Notes: generated by a model not told the origin, from the sequence alone. 64,000 nt of DNA from Pterobdella sp. o SKG-2022 (GCA_964035795.1 OZ038321.1:4097863-4161862), one strand, 5' to 3'. Positions 21,904 to 40,766 are shown, numbered from the stretch's first letter. Made by a program: numbers and translations.

Positions 21904-23570
21904 CAACTGCAAGAAAAATGTCAAGAACAGTGCAGAGATCTTTTTCAAGTGTTCATTGACCTCAATAAGGCCTTTGACACAGTAAACCGTGAAGCTCTTT
22001 GGTTGATTCTTGGAAAGTGAGGCTGTCCAGAGAAGTTGATTTCTATCTTAAAACTTTTCCACCACGACGTGAAAACTACGCTGAATATTGGGGGCAAACT
22101 TGCAGAACCTTTCACTGTAGGAAACGGTGTCAAGCAGGGAGATACATCAGCTCCAACACTATTTGCGCTTTATTTTTCTATGGTGTTTCAATTAGCTTTC
22201 AAGGATAGTAGCGAAGGTGTCTAAATTTACTAGCGAACCACTGGTAAGCTTTTTAGCATCAAACGCTTCACTGCCAGAACTAAAACAATGATGTGCGTGA
22301 TACGTGAATTGTTTTATGCAGACGACTGTGCTTTGCTGACTCACACCGAGATGGAAATGCAGCACCTGATGGATTCTTTTGAAGCTGCGTGCACTGCGTG
22401 GGGTTGACTATCAGTTTGAAGAAAACTGTTTTGATGTACCACTCAACTCTTGAAAAAACATATGTCGGGCCATCAATCTATGTCTACGGACAAAAGCTGG
22501 CAGTCGTTCCAAAGTTTGTATATCTTGGAAGTACTCTCATTTGCAGTAACTCCATTGATGATGAGGTGGGCCTAAGAATAAGCAAAGCCAGCCACGCATT
22601 TGGCATCTTGCATAAGCGTCTTTGGAGTCGCCATGGTATCTCTATACGCACGAAGGTTAAAGTTTATAATGCTTGTGTTCTTACTGTCCTTCTTTATGCT
22701 AGTGAAACTTGGACCACATATACCAGGCACCTGAAACAACACGAGCGTTTTTACCAACAGTGTCTGCGTAAGCTTCTGGGCATAAAATGGCAGATGCACA
22801 TCAGCGACACCGAAATACTTGAGATGGCAAATATTGGTAGCATCGAAGTCCTAATCTCCAAGCAACAGCTCAGGTGGAGCGGACACTTAGTAAGATTGCC
22901 TAACGAACGGATTTCAAAGCGAATATTTTATGGGCAACTTACCGATGAAAAAAGATTGGCTCACAAACCAAAAAAACGATATAAAGATTGCTTGAAACAA
23001 ACCTTCAAAAAATGCGGCATAAACTCCGTTTCATGGGAAACACAAGCGCAAAACAGGTTAACTTGGAGAAAAGTAAGTTTTGAAGAAACCGGTCGTTTTG
23101 AGGAAAGCAGGCGGAAACATACTAGACTTAAACGCGATCTCCGGAAAGGAAACATCACCGAGCATGTAACAGAACTGACGTGCGGTCATTGTGAGAGACC
23201 ATGTTTGAGCAGGACGGGTTTTCTGAGTCATTTAAGGTCACATCGACGTCGTGTTTCTTTGGCCAAGCATGAGAAAGTCAGCTCAGTGCACACTACTCGT
23301 CAGAATCCTATTTGCCCAATGCCGTATAGCAATATTTGTAACATCTGTGGCAAAATCTGCAAAAGTGTAGGTGGCATGAAAAAGTCGATATTTTTAATAC
23401 TCTCACTTATCCATCCATCCCAAATCTTTTCATATATATGGTAATTGTGGGAAGTGTGCAAGTCCTCTGCGGGTTTGAAAAGCCACCTCCGAGCCAGAAA
23501 CTGTTTGCAAAGCCATGACAGTACTTGAAGACGAGTTGCTGCCACCAGATATATATATATATATATATAT
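21899..23570 (+). pseudogene. RTE-type LINE, 5' truncated, with C-terminal zinc fingers
   Basis: Reverse transcriptase begins mid-domain at RQLQEKCQEQCRDLFQVFID, then LNKAFDTVNREALW (motif A), GNGVKQGDTSAPTLFALYFS (motif B, with Asp where Cys is usual), LFYADDCALL (catalytic box) and LTISLKKT. One long frame (22389-23444) carries KFVYLGSTL, LLYASETWT, LRKLLGIKW, LRWSGHLVRLP and KPKKRYKDCLK. It ends in C2H2-like fingers (CGHCERPCLSRTGFLSHLRS, CNICGKICKSVGGMK) and, after a frameshift, a third (CKSSAGLKSHLRARN). Stops near 22018 and 22224 and frame changes make it inactive. The 3' end runs straight into (AT)n at 23551-23570, as is usual for RTE tails. Motif order and the finger tail fit the large RTE family common in invertebrates. 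Confidence 0.85.
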
Positions 23571-26500
23571 TTATTTATTTATTTGTTTTGAACGTAAAAC
23601 TCAAACTAAAATTGTGAGAAGTTTTGATAGTTTTTCAAAAATATAATTCAAATTCAAATGCATGTCTAACAAGCTAAAATCTTTGAAGACTAACGAATAG
23701 AAACCAAAATTTCACTCAATTTAACATTTTTTATTTTAATTTTGCTGTTAATGTGTTTACATGTGTGTGCAAAAAAAAATTATAAACTGATTGATGGTTC
23801 AAACGAATACGTATGAAAACAATGAGAAAATTTATTTTTGCTAAATTTTCAAAGTATCAGAAATTTTCGACCATCAATTGATGTTTGAATTTACATTCAA
23901 ATGAATTTTCAATCATTTTAACCATTCTAAATTTTTTTTTTGAGTTTTATTAGACTTCATTTTTTTTTTAGTTTTATATTTGAGTTTTCAATTTTCAAAA
24001 AAATATGAATGACTAATCTACTGTGGAAATAGCACAATTTTCCATGAAACCTCAACATTTTTCGCAATTTTTGGCGTTTTAATGTTTGAGGCGTTTTGTG
24101 TTGTTGAAGTATTGGATTTTCACATTTTTTTCCACAATTCAGAAAAAAAGATTTTTTTTTTTTAATTTTCCAATATTTTTTTTCAATTTATTCAGTGTTT
24201 TTTGAATTTTTTTTTTTACTTGATGCGTCAACAAAGGAAGCTCTACAATGGATAATATGTTCAAAAGAAGAAAGAATGGTTTTTAAATTATTGACATCGA
24301 ACGCTTTCACAAAATCTCATTTATTTGATTTTTTTAATCGATTTTAAATCATGACTTAATCTGCATAGACAAATTGATTTTTTCGATGCTATACAAAAGA
24401 TGGGTATAAAAACTTAGTCTTCTGTTATTTTCATCAAATCAACTAACTTTACTTTGATTCTGGTTTTCAAATGACATTTTATTCTGCAAAAAAAAGTTTT
24501 AACAAATTTAATTGAAATCAACTGGTTATGTATTGGAATTTTTTTAATTAGAAAAAACTAAAATATATTGGTTTTTTGAGTTCAACATTACTTTGTCTAA
24601 AAAACATTAATTAAAATTTCATTGATTTTTGTCTTCAAACAACGTTTTATCATTCCTAGTTTTTTTTTGAGCAACAACAAATTTTCGTATTGTTTCATTC
24701 CATCACGGAATCTTGTTGAACAAGAGTCATTTATAAAATATTAATTCGAAACTTAGAAAATCATTGCATTGTTTTTGCCTGTTGTTACATTTTTCTTTCA
24801 AAAAAAAATTTTTTTGATTTTTAATGAATTAATCAATAACAAATATCGAAGTGTCTTAAATTAAAACACACATGTGCATCAAAAAATAAAGTGAATGTAA
24901 ATTTTTTTCGTTTTCGAACGTTCAAAACATATTTTTATACTCAATTTTGCAGTCACAAATTTTTTAAATTGAAATTTGAAACCAGTAGACAGCTTTTTGT
25001 TAATAAAACGCAGAGTTTTTTCATAATCACCAAATGAACTTGTTGAAGAAATTTGAAAATGATTTTTAAAATTTCAATTACACTCAATGATCCTTAATTT
25101 TTGTCAATTCTAAAGGTTTGAAATTGTCTTATTTGATGGCGTAAACATAACGAACCTCATTTTTTAAAAAAATTTAAAGGTTTTTTGGTCATTTTCCTAC
25201 ACATTTTAACAATGTTTAGCCATTCAGACCAGAATTTCAACATTGAAACACTCAGCAATAAACTAAACGTTAAAATTGATAATAACTTCTCAAAAACTTC
25301 AAAAGTCGACAAAGAGGTTTTGTGTGAAACAAACACTAAAAAAGTGAAAAAAAAATTTATAGCCATAATTATTTCCTTGCTAAATGTCATATTCATCATT
25401 TAACGCACTTGGAACATTTTATGGAAATGACTTTGTGTAATAGATGATTTTAAAGCAGAAAAAAAATTAAACTCTTCCTCTAATTTCTGTTATGAAATTA
25501 TTAATCTCAAAATTTAATTTTCTTGAATACAAAACTCTACAAAATAGTTCAGTATCATTTCTTATTTCATTTTTTTTTATGTAAATATAAACTAAAATAT
25601 TTAAAAACGTTAGAACAAAAAAACCTAAACATACTTCTTAAACAAAAAACTGTTTGCCTTTACGATTAAAAGTAGCTTGAACTCATTATCTCATCTCCTG
25701 TTTTCTAGTTTTTGATCATTTTTTCTTTCATTTTCACTCATACAACTTGAATTTTCTCATTGGAAGTTCTAACACCAAAATTGTGCATAAATCATGATTT
25801 CTTTGAATTGAAAACAATAAAAAAGTTCTTACATAGAAAATTTCAAAAAACACAATGATTTTCCACTAAAAAACAATTGCAATTCAGGAATAAACAGTTA
25901 TACATTAAATTTTTCTTGTTTCAACTGTTCGTTTATTTTTCAAAGATTATTATTATAATTTATGATTATTTTTTTTCAACTTTGGTCAAGTCAATATTGC
26001 AAAGTATTGTTTATATTTTTTTCTAACTTTTTATTCCTAGTTTTTAATTAAGCGGTGTTTTGTAACATCACCCAATAAGAAAAACCAATAAATGGATCAG
26101 AAGAAAAGTAAATGAACAGAATTGAAAACCACTAAGGATTAATGCAATTACTAATAGCAATTAAAGCTCATGTCAAAACTAATAATATTTAACAAGTAAT
26201 ATCAATTGAGCATTAACTTCAAAAAAACTTTTCTAGAGGTGAAGGCCAATGATGAAGTTTCAAACTACTCGCTGATAGTTTTTTAAAAAAGTTTTTTATC
26301 TTGTCGAGTGAGGCTTGTTTTTATATGTTCTCATCGATTATTAAAACTTACTATTTTGTTTTCATCCATGTTGTTTTAATTTTAGTTTCAGTTTTTTCGT
26401 TTTCTCATCACAACAAAACCTTCAACAAATATTCGACTTTTTATTATATTCACATTCATTCGTATTTTTTGTTTTTTTATCAATTAAAATTCTACTTAAA

Positions 26501-27572
26501 AATCTTTTACAAAAGTTTTTAACCTTTTTTGAATAGTAGCATTTTCAAAATTATTTTTTAGATTTCCATTAGATTTTTGTGAAGATTTGATACCTTTCAA
26601 TTGTACTTGAAATGTGATTGATTGACTGCCACACTTTTTGGAAACTTTTATACTTTGAATTTACATTAAGTAGTTGTAAAACTCATCAGTTATTCAATCA
26701 AAATCCCAATTAGAAACATTCTAATAATCGCCATGATGCCTACTAGTTTCTGAAATTTTTTTGGATGATTTTCAGTTTTTTAAGATTGCCAAAAATGAGC
26801 TTTTTCATATAAAAATAAAAACACAAAGTATTTATTTAAAAAATTTCACGGAGCTTTTTGTAAGACAAATTTAAATTTTCAAGTGTTTTATCTTCTTGAA
26901 TAATCTTTAAATAACCAAGACGAAATTGAAATTTTTATTTATGCCTTCATGACTCATAATAGCTTTATAGCTTGTAGATTGATTTATTCAACTGTATTGA
27001 TAGTTGGAATTGTTTTTTTGTTTCTAAACTTTTATTAATAATACATTCATTTTACATTCTTTTAGAAATTAAATTTTTTTTTCTCAAATTTTACTGAAAC
27101 TCTTAAACAGTTCAGGCTTTTTTGACATAAAAAAATTGATCGAATCCAACTTATTTTATTATTTTTTTTAGGGATTCCACTCTTATTTTAAACCATAAAA
27201 CACAAAAAATTTAAAAAAAAAGAGAGTAAAAAATCAGACTTGGTCTTTTATAAAATAAAATACGCTGAAGTTTTTGAATTCAGTCGCCATATATAATTGA
27301 AAGTTTCTATACACAAGAGTTTTCTTTTCATAGAAACACGTTTGGGTGTATTTTTAATAAAAAAAAAAACAGAAAAAAATCAAGTAAATTATTATTTATG
27401 CAAACAATAAGCTGTAGAAATATGGGTTTGTAGAAAAGTAGTTTGAAGTTGGTTTAACTAAGTTGTGAAAATGAAAATATTTACCACAGTAGCTACTATG
27501 ATGAGAGCTTATTCTGATTTTGAAGCCATTGAAATTAATATAAATAATTTAATCTTTTTCAACCAAAATATA
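23571..27572. other. AT-rich stretch, mostly featureless
   Basis: I see no exon chain here. Two weak items: a 63-codon ORF at 25212-25403 (listed separately), and a half-copy of the cacaaagtattta MITE end at about 26822-26870. Confidence 0.4.
25212..25403 (+). CDS. Small ORF with C-terminal hydrophobic segment
   Basis: From ATG (MFSHSDQNFNIETLSNKLNV) it runs 63 residues, is lysine-rich before the end (KKVKKKFIAIIISL), and stops after about 15 hydrophobic residues. This is the layout of a tail-anchored membrane protein. AT-rich DNA yields such hydrophobic ends by chance, and no family is recognised. Confidence 0.2.
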   Translation: MFSHSDQNFNIETLSNKLNVKIDNNFSKTSKVDKEVLCETNTKKVKKKFIAIIISLLNVIFII

Positions 27573-27695
27573 TACAGTAAAAAATTTGAACACAACAGGT
27601 AATTTTATAAAGTACGAAGCTTTATAAATGTACTTTGTTAAAGAAAAGCTTTTTATTTAATAAAATTGATTTTTGTGTTCAAACAATTTGCTGTA
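27573..27695. mobile_element. MITE, ttgaacacaacag family
   Basis: The left end tacagtaaaaaatttgaaca and the right end tgttcaaacaatttgctgta are inverted. The interior has aaagtacgaagctttat and gttaaagaaaagctttt. Same family as 43737-43888. Confidence 0.6.
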
Positions 27696-27782
27696 AATAT
27701 GGATAGAAAAATAGTTAAAACTTCAAAATTAGCAAATTTCAAAAAAAATGAGTTTCAAATAGAATTAAAAATAACTTGACTC

Positions 27783-27862
27783 GTCCACATGAAGTAACAC
27801 CTTTTGAAACCAATCAACTGCGCAACCGAAACCCAGATCAAATGGTCGACTTTACTCACTCA
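27783..27862 (-). repeat. GGTTGCGCAAT repeat family, copy (-)
   Basis: The minus strand reads gtgagtaaagtcgaccattt, gatctgggtttcggttgcgc, agttgattggtttcaaaagg, tgttacttcatgtggacga, aligning block for block with the other copies. Confidence 0.65.
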
Positions 27863-30800
27863 ACTAATGGTGATAAAGAAATATGACTTTATAATATGGA
27901 GTAATCCTATGAAAAGCTTTCTGAAACTTTTTTTTCAAATCGAAAAATTCGTGTTTTTTTCAAAAATAGTGAATGAATTTCAATTAAAATATATTTATTT
28001 CTTACAAAATGTACTTTAAAAAAACTATACTTTTGGCTAAATCAAACCTAATCATAAAACCTATACTATGGAATGTAGTATGTTTATAAATTTGTTAGAG
28101 ATGCATAAAAGTTCATTTAAGTGTTAATTTCAAAGAATTATACCACAAAACTTAAATTTTTTAAAAATTCACAAAAGATTTCTATAGATTATAACGAACG
28201 TGTATTTTTTTAAGCTATTCACAATAGGCATATGCTGAAGTTTTATAATATAGCCTATCAGAAAATCTATTTTTTTTTCCAATAAATGAATAAGGAAACG
28301 TTACAAAGTTGATGCTTGTGCGGAATCAAGTTGAAAATATTTTCTTAAAAAACAACTTAACCCTTCTTGAAGAGTGACTTTGTCGGAGTTGTCCAATGTT
28401 TCCATTGAACAAATGCCTCTTTGGAAACAAAAACCTCAAAACTGATTTCACGTGATTTTGATTTTATTTTTTTTAAACTAATGGCATAAAAAAAAAGCGA
28501 TTTGAAAAAAATTATATAACTTATTTTCTATTTGAATTATATATCGCGTTTTCAATGACTTTTTACAATGGTTTTTGAGATGGTCGTTAGTCTAATGATG
28601 AGAAAACGAGCACAAACAACTAAATAGAGATGAAAAAAGATCCGAAAAAGAAAGTTTATTACTATTCCGTAATGCGTTTTTTATTTTATGGTTTCAGTGA
28701 GTCTCGTGAAGAAATATATATACATGAGTATTTTTTGTTGAAGTTATAATCTTTGGAGGCTTTTATTATTTTTCCAACACTTTGAGAATGTTTCCAAGAT
28801 TTCCATGAGTAAGTTGTTTAATGTCTTTTCATGTAAAAAAAAACTACAGTGCTTCAACAAAAATGTTGTTCAATAAGAGCGTTTCAACAAAATAATGCGT
28901 TTTTCAAATTATTTCAACTCGGTACTGACCATTTGCACACTGATTGTGATTTCTTGAAATACTCAACAAAATTGTTTCACATAACCATCAGTACTAAGCA
29001 CATCAATTAGTTGTCCAATAATGAGTTTAGTATTTTTCATTTTTCGTTTTTGATGAATACTTTCAAATTTGTTTTAATCAAAATTTTTTAATTTATTTTA
29101 AATTTTTTTTCTATATTTTTGTTTCCATTTTTTTGTTTATCGATATTCTTTTTTTTTTGAATGATGATTTACTATATTTTATCAATTCATCTTTATGGCT
29201 ACAGTTCCTATATCTTTATCTTTTAATTGAAATCACTTTTGAAACTTTTTTATTGGTTCATTCAGGCTAATCACGATGAATTTGAATACATTCATATTTA
29301 ATATCTAACTTATCTCATTGATAAAGCACAGATTTCTCGAGCTTAGTGACATACAATGAAATAGGGAATTGAAAAATTCAAAATAATCACAAGAACTATT
29401 TATGGAACATTTACAATTATCAAAGAAATTTCGAAAATGAAAAATCTTTGCTAAAATTTTTAGATCTATCAAAAAATCAAATACAAACGAATAAGTGAAA
29501 CACAATTTTGAAGCATTAATGAACGATTAATTATCAAAAAAACATCAATTTTATCACCTTGTTATGTCAATTTCAACTCTAATTTTTTTCAGTTACGTCA
29601 GCAAGAAAAACAACTTTTTTTTTTCTTTTACTTCTTGTATAATATTTTAGTGGCTCAGAAACTACTGGAGTTAATGCTACTATAAGCATATTCGTTATTG
29701 TATTGTTTTGTTTTTCTGTGACACAACATCAACTTACATATAGTCAGTTTTATCAGTGGTGAACGTGAAACTTGACAGAAAAATCAATTTCAAGGTCTTC
29801 AAAACTTCAGAGACTATCGAAACAAGCCCTTTTTTGTGAAAGCGTTCATAAGAGTTTGGAAATAACAAAAAAAAATGTTGAAAAATAAACTTTTATTTTT
29901 CAAAGTTAATTTATTCATGAGAAAATTTTTTAAATTCGTATTGAAACAATTTTTTCCAATAATTTTCCTCCAGAGTTTTGTGAGAAGATCAAACTTATTG
30001 AAAAGTATAGTTTTTCTGCAGTATAATGTATCAAAAAACTGCCTTTTCTATAGTTCAAAAAATTAATTTGAAAGATTTTTGTGAAAACCTTTTTCAGTTC
30101 ACACTCATGAAATCATAAATCAAAATTACCACGCAGCATAAAATTTAAATGTTTTTCGTTTTAGTGAACACATTTCTAATTTATTGATAATGTTTTGAAA
30201 CTTTGAAACGCGAAAAAAATAAAAATTCATTTTTCAAATAACTAATTAAGGCATAAAAAACTCAAAAACAAAGGTGAACAAAGTCTTTCTACTGATGCAT
30301 GAGAAATATTTTCAAAAATTTAAAGCTTATAAACTTCGAAAAATTTTTCAAAGCTTTTTTCATGCTTGTTTCAGACACACGTATCAAGTGTTAGTTTGAT
30401 TTATATGGCGTTTTGTAGAAATATTGAAGTTTTCGAAGCAATACTTTCAATTTGAAAATTAATGCTCAAATTGGAAAAAAACTCGGATAACTTAGATATA
30501 TTTTTTCAAACAAAAATATTTTTATGACATACTAATAGCTCTTTCATTAGTTAATAAAAGTGCTTAACTCAAATCATCTTTTATTAATAGGTTAGTTTAG
30601 TTAATAATATTTTTCTTTTTCAACTAAAACACTGCCCACTGCTTGTAAAGGTTGAATTCATAATTTTGTCTTGAGATCTCATAACGAGCTTATTGGAATC
30701 AAGGAATGATCTTTATAAAAGGTTAAAACCTCAAACTGCGATGGGTTATAATTGGATTTGTTTGTTTAACTTTTACCAATATAAATGACTCAAAAATTAG

Positions 30801-32266
30801 TATGATTTTTTAAAATATATTTAATAATTGTTCACGGTTTCACGTTTTCTAATTTTATTTTGTTTGAGTTTTGCGTAAATTATATTATAAAATCTAATTA
30901 TTGAGTGACAAATCTTTTCATATTGTTGATGAAATTGTAACAGTTTTGTTTAGAATCTTTTCAGTTTAGAGAGAAAATTCTTTCAATCGTTGTTTGAGAT
31001 TCTAGGTCAAATACAGTAGTTTGAAAATAATTTTTTAACTCCGAAAAAAAATGACGATAAAATTTTTTTTGTTGTTTTTCAGTTTTTACATTATATTTTT
31101 TTCATCAAATAATATTTTTTCTTCTATATTGATTGAAAATTTATTTTAAACACGTTGAATTAAATTTTCAACGTTCATTAATTTTATCAAATGTACCAAG
31201 TTTAATTTAATCATGAGTCCATGTATGCATAGAAGTCGACAATCAGCCGCTTTGAATGGATACAAAAACTTTGGAAAAAAAATCATTTAAAATTATGCCA
31301 AACATTGTAAATAATTTCTTATTGTCAAATTAAAACATCGTCAAATCCCAAAAATGTCAGTTTAATGTAAAAGTCGAATTTTTCTTACTGAAAACAGAAA
31401 AATTTCTGGTAAAAACTGTTCATTTTCGCATTAAAAACCGTTTTTTTACACACTGAAAAATTCTATTTTTTTCATGAATAACTAAATAAAACGGACATAA
31501 TTTCATGTAAAATATTAATAAAAAGAGCTATTTACGTCACCTGTTGTTTCTTCCCTCCTTTAAACAAACCGCAATAAAATTCGCGCTTTAAACATTAAAA
31601 AAGCCTCCAAAAGCAGGAGTTATTGAATAAACTTTAGAGTCCTTTTTTTATTGAATTCCCATATGCATGATGTTTCCACTTTTTGACTTTGACCTCTTAA
31701 ATTATTTTCCATTTTTATTTTAAATTTTTATCTTATTTATTTAAAAATTTTGAAAAATTTTAAGTTAAAAAAAATCGTTCGTTTGTTTTAAAATTGATCA
31801 ATTCTAAATTAGTTTATGTGAATTTAGATTTCCAAAAAATTAGAGTATATGAATACATAAATATATATTAAAAAACAATAAAACTACGTTATAGGCTAGT
31901 AAAATTAGCAAAAGAAAAATATTTCAGCAAGAATTAGTACAACATAATTTTTTAAAATTCCCATTCAAGATCAGAAATATATTATTTTTGTGATCAAATA
32001 AAAGAAAGTCTGAAAATAAGCTGGAAACAGTAAAAATTTGATTTTTCAAAGAAGGCGCTGAACCATTGGTAAGGAAATATGAAAAGACAATGTGTTTTAC
32101 TTCTGATTCATGATGAGAAAATGGAAATTTTCCGATAATGAGTAAAGTTAATGTGCTTCAGAGATGAAATATCTGTGAAAAAAATTGAATTATGGTCACT
32201 TTCCAGTGTTCTGCATCGGTTTCAACGTGTTTGAGAACCATTCATTACTGATATATCACTTCAATC
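27863..32266. other. AT-rich stretch without recognisable features
   Basis: No exon-like island, RNA gene or element end was found by eye. Short open frames here are rich in Phe, Ile, Lys and Asn, as chance frames in AT-rich DNA are. Confidence 0.4.
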
Positions 32267-37530
<5,264 letters not shown>

Positions 37531-37533
37531 ATC

Positions 37534-37540
37534 TATAAAA
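37534..37540 (+). promoter_or_regulatory. Candidate TATA box of the 17-kb gene
   Basis: TATAAAA 33 bases before the ATG at 37573. If used, the 5' untranslated region would be only a few bases, or transcription starts closer to the ATG than usual. In AT-rich DNA such matches are common. Confidence 0.25.
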
Positions 37541-37572
37541 ATTGAAAATTTGTAAAATTTAATATCAAAAAA

Positions 37573-37792
37573 ATGAAAATCTGTCTTTTACTCTTTCTGG
37601 TATTTCTTTCAACAAAAACAGTTGAAATCAAAAACAGAAAAAAAATTTTCAATAGAAAATCTTTTGAAACTCCGGAAAGAAAAATAAGTAACACAAAAGA
37701 CCCTGTGAATTTTGCTACAATGCAAGGATTGCAAAGCTGGAACGATGAGGAAATTGAAGGGAGTTCTTATGATTTGAACACAATATCTGCAA
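37573..37792 (+). CDS. Secreted-protein gene, exon 1 (signal peptide)
   Basis: MKICLLLFLVFLSTKTVEI is a good signal peptide: Lys, then a 10-residue hydrophobic core, with cleavage likely near STKT. After it comes a polar, basic region (KNRKKIFNRKSF) and a Trp-containing acidic stretch (GLQSWNDEEIEGSSYDL). The exon ends at donor CAA|GTATGT in phase 1. Downstream exons at 38537, 39433, 39782, 42005, 42716, 47716, 48139, 53586 and 54394 follow with matching phases, giving a protein of at least about 730 residues. No known domain was recognised. The product is inferred to be exported or type I membrane-bound. Confidence 0.6.
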
Positions 37793-38462
37793 GTATGTGA
37801 ATATTTTTTCAAATTTTCTCCATCGCTTTTTACATTTGTTCAATTATAATTTACATTCACAAAACGCACTTCAAACTGTAGGCTATATATTTTAATACAC
37901 AAATATTCAAATATATTTTTCTATTCGAAAACTATTTATACTAATTTTATTCAATTTAAATAAATTTTTTCTTTCTAGATGTTTTCTAGAAAATAATATT
38001 ACTTCAAACTAAAAATCTTTTTCAAATAGCAATTTGATTATCCAAAACTTCAAACTCATTTTAATATTTAAAGTTCCATTATCCAGCTGTAATTTGAACA
38101 GGTGCAAAACCCTCTATTTTTAAACCAAAAAACAAACCACTGATTGGCCATTTAATTCTTTTTTTCTATTTGATTATACCAAAAAACTCAGTTCATAAAA
38201 TGGTGTTCCGTCTCTCAGAGTTAATTCAGAATCGGTATAATTCAAAATAACTTCAAAAAGTTTAATTTTTCTCTTAATTTTTTTTATAACCTAATTGTTT
38301 TATTTTCCAAAATTATCTTAAAATGAAAAAATTTTCTATTAATTGAATTATCCACTCGAAAAACGTTTTCAACTTGAAATAAAACGTTTCAGTTATACAA
38401 TAATCTAATAAAAGTAGCTACTTTGAGAGAAAACATCTTAATTGAAAAATCAATAATAATTT

Positions 38463-38525
38463 GACTACTACTACTACTACTGCTACTACTACTACTAATA
38501 ATAATAATTATAATTATAATAAACT
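38463..38525 (+). repeat. (ACT)n/(AAT)n microsatellite in intron 1
   Basis: The tract gactactactactactactg, then (act)n, (aat)n and ataattataa ends about 10 bases before the exon 2 acceptor. It resembles the tract that ends the solo LINE 3' end at 16207 (gactactactaataataat) and may be a LINE-tail relic. Confidence 0.6.
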
Positions 38526-38536
38526 TTTATGTACAG

Positions 38537-38632
38537 GAGTTTCCTTCACTGAACCTCTCCCCTCATTCCACCTCGACCCTGCAAACCGTCATTACATACA
38601 CAACCTCACTAGAAGTGCCAAGTTCTTCATAA
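38537..38632 (+). CDS. Secreted-protein gene, exon 2
   Basis: Acceptor cttttatgtacag, 96 nt, phase 1 in and out. It reads VSFTEPLPSFHLDPANRHYI then HNLTRSAKFFI, with a possible N-glycosylation site (NLT). Donor ATAA|GTTATC is weak, but the phase fits exon 3. The base composition is clearly richer in GC than the flanks, supporting coding. Confidence 0.55.
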   Translation, partial: EFPSLNLSPHSTSTLQTVITYTTSLEVPSSS

Positions 38633-39309
38633 GTTATCGTTATGTTACCATGTTGCAATGTTTTTCTAGCTCTTCTTCTGTTATTTTTGCTCTCATTATG
38701 TCGTTTTACTCATTTTGAAAGTATTTTTTTGTGTTATTTTTTTGTATAATTCTCTTTATTTGTTTGTTAATTTATGTGTTTATATTTGCCTTTATCATTA
38801 GTAATGACCAATTCAAGCATTAAATTATCGTCGTTTTTATAATGGTAAGTTATTAAACAAATACCATTCAATTTTTCAATTTTAAATGAAGTCTTTTGCT
38901 TCATAAAAAAAAAACTAATAAACATTATTCATCAAAATTAGAATTAAATATGACTATGTAAGGACTTAGAAAAATATCGACATCACATTAGAAAGTTATG
39001 ACAAAACCACTATGTGAAAACTTACATTACCTGTATTTACTTTTGAGTTTTTTCCGAAATTTTTTTTTGAGAAAAGCTTTTTTATATGTGAATGAAAATT
39101 TGAAAAAAAAACTATTTTTGCAGAATTAAATTTTAAAACCGGGTTTTTTTTGAAGCTGACATAAACTATTAAACTTTGCTTAATTATTATAAAGTAACGA
39201 CTACTTACTGATTTCGTATTCATATACATAAAGTTTAGATTTTTTATTTAAATTATTTTTTTTTTCAGAGTTGAATCAACCAATGAAAATCAACAAAAAA
39301 ATAAGTTAA

Positions 39310-39395
39310 TCAATTTATTATCTTCATCATCACCACCATCACCACCATCACCATTACCATCACCACAACCCCCATCATCATTAGCAATAATTTAA
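39310..39395 (+). repeat. (CATCAC)-type degenerate microsatellite
   Basis: The sequence cttcatcatcaccaccatca and its continuation is a cat/cac/cca low-complexity tract in intron 2. A similar tract lies at 3860-3990. Confidence 0.7.
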
Positions 39396-39432
39396 ATTCC
39401 TATTTGAACATTATTTATGCAAACCATTACAG

Positions 39433-39581
39433 AAACGACAGTCTCGATAAATCCAGTGAACATAGATGGTCGAACCATCGTATTTAACAACACAGTCTTA
39501 CCTCATTACTCTGAGGTTTATCAACGTTTTAAAAATCGTTTACTATGTTCTGAAAATAGGTTATATCAATATGGCATTGAA
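39433..39581 (+). CDS. Secreted-protein gene, exon 3
   Basis: Acceptor gcaaaccattacag, entered in phase 1. It encodes TTVSINPVNIDGRTIVFNNT, VLPHYSEVYQRF, KNRLLCSENRLYQYGIE: beta-strand-like alternation, one Cys, NNT glycosylation site. Exit at GAA|GTGGGT in phase 0, matching exon 4. A nearby alternative donor (AATAG|GTTATA) would break phase. Confidence 0.6.
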
Positions 39582-39781
39582 GTGGGTTAGCTTGACTCAA
39601 TTGCATGACAAACAATGAATGTATGTGTATTTGTTCACTATTTCACAACTGAGAATAAAAGATTGTTTTACAAATAAATTCATGGAGTTTTATCTACCTA
39701 ATATTTCGTGTTTGTTTTATATATAATTGTGGTAGACTATACAAATTTAACCTGATGAGCTTCAAACCTAATCTCTTGCAG

Positions 39782-39935
39782 AGCGCTTCAAACCACATTT
39801 TTCTCGAAAATTTGCTGCAAACACGAAAGCTTGAAACCACCTACTACGTCACAAACAGAGGCCAAAACAGTGATTTTTTCTGGTTTAGAAGACCTCTTCA
39901 TGTTTCTATTGAAGACTCGATCAGAATTAACATAG
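39782..39935 (+). CDS. Secreted-protein gene, exon 4
   Basis: Acceptor ctaatctcttgcag, phase 0. Encodes SASNHIFLENLLQTRKLETT, YYVTNRGQNSDFFWFRRPLH, VSIEDSIRINI: aromatic-rich and strand-like. Exit at ATAG|GTTGGT in phase 1 fits exon 5. A stronger donor 7 nt later (TGG|GTGAGT, phase 0) also exists and would need a different next exon, so the boundary is uncertain. Confidence 0.55.
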
Positions 39936-40766
39936 GTTGGTGGGTGAGTTGAAGAAAATGGCTTAGTAATGATGAAAGGGTAAAGTACGTAGTAAGTGAT
40001 AAGGGTAAATGAGGTCCAGATGGATCGGGAAAAAGTCGTTTTTGAGTTGATAGGCAAAAAAAAAGATTGGTTTAAAAAAAAGAAGTTTGTGAGCGAAACA
40101 TGAAATTTGAGTTTTGTTTCTGTTTATTTTATCGGGATTTGCTAAATTTTGATAATTACCATAGCAGAAAACGAAACATTATTGGTATTTTCAAAAGTAG
40201 AATGCTTTAGCTTTGGTACATGTGCCACAAAATGAAATCACCATTAATATTTAGGAAAATTTCCACTGCCAAGTTTTGTTTATTTTTACATTTCTATTTG
40301 TTTAATGTATATAAATTGAGTTTAACTTTTAGTAATATTAAAAAACTTTTTATTACAAAAATTTTTTTTTAAATTTAAATCTTATATATAAATTGAATCA
40401 AAGTTTCATCAGTATCAAATGACTTTTATATTAAAAAACTCCAAAAAAATAAAAAACATGGTTAAAAACGAGACGTTATTGTGAGATTTTCAGTAATATT
40501 GAGAAAGAAGATTTCTAAATATACAAAAATGAAGCTATAAATAAATTTATCCAATATAAAATAACTTGGAGAAAAAATAAAGATTTATTTACTTCAATAA
40601 TAAAATAACTCTTCATAAGAAACATAAAATTTATATAAAAAATAATTACCAACAGACATGAAAATTAAATGGTAGGTATGAAAAAAAACGCAAAAAATTG
40701 AAGATAACAAAAACCAATCATTAAAAAACTTTTAAGATAAAAAATCAAACTACTACTAAAAACGTT

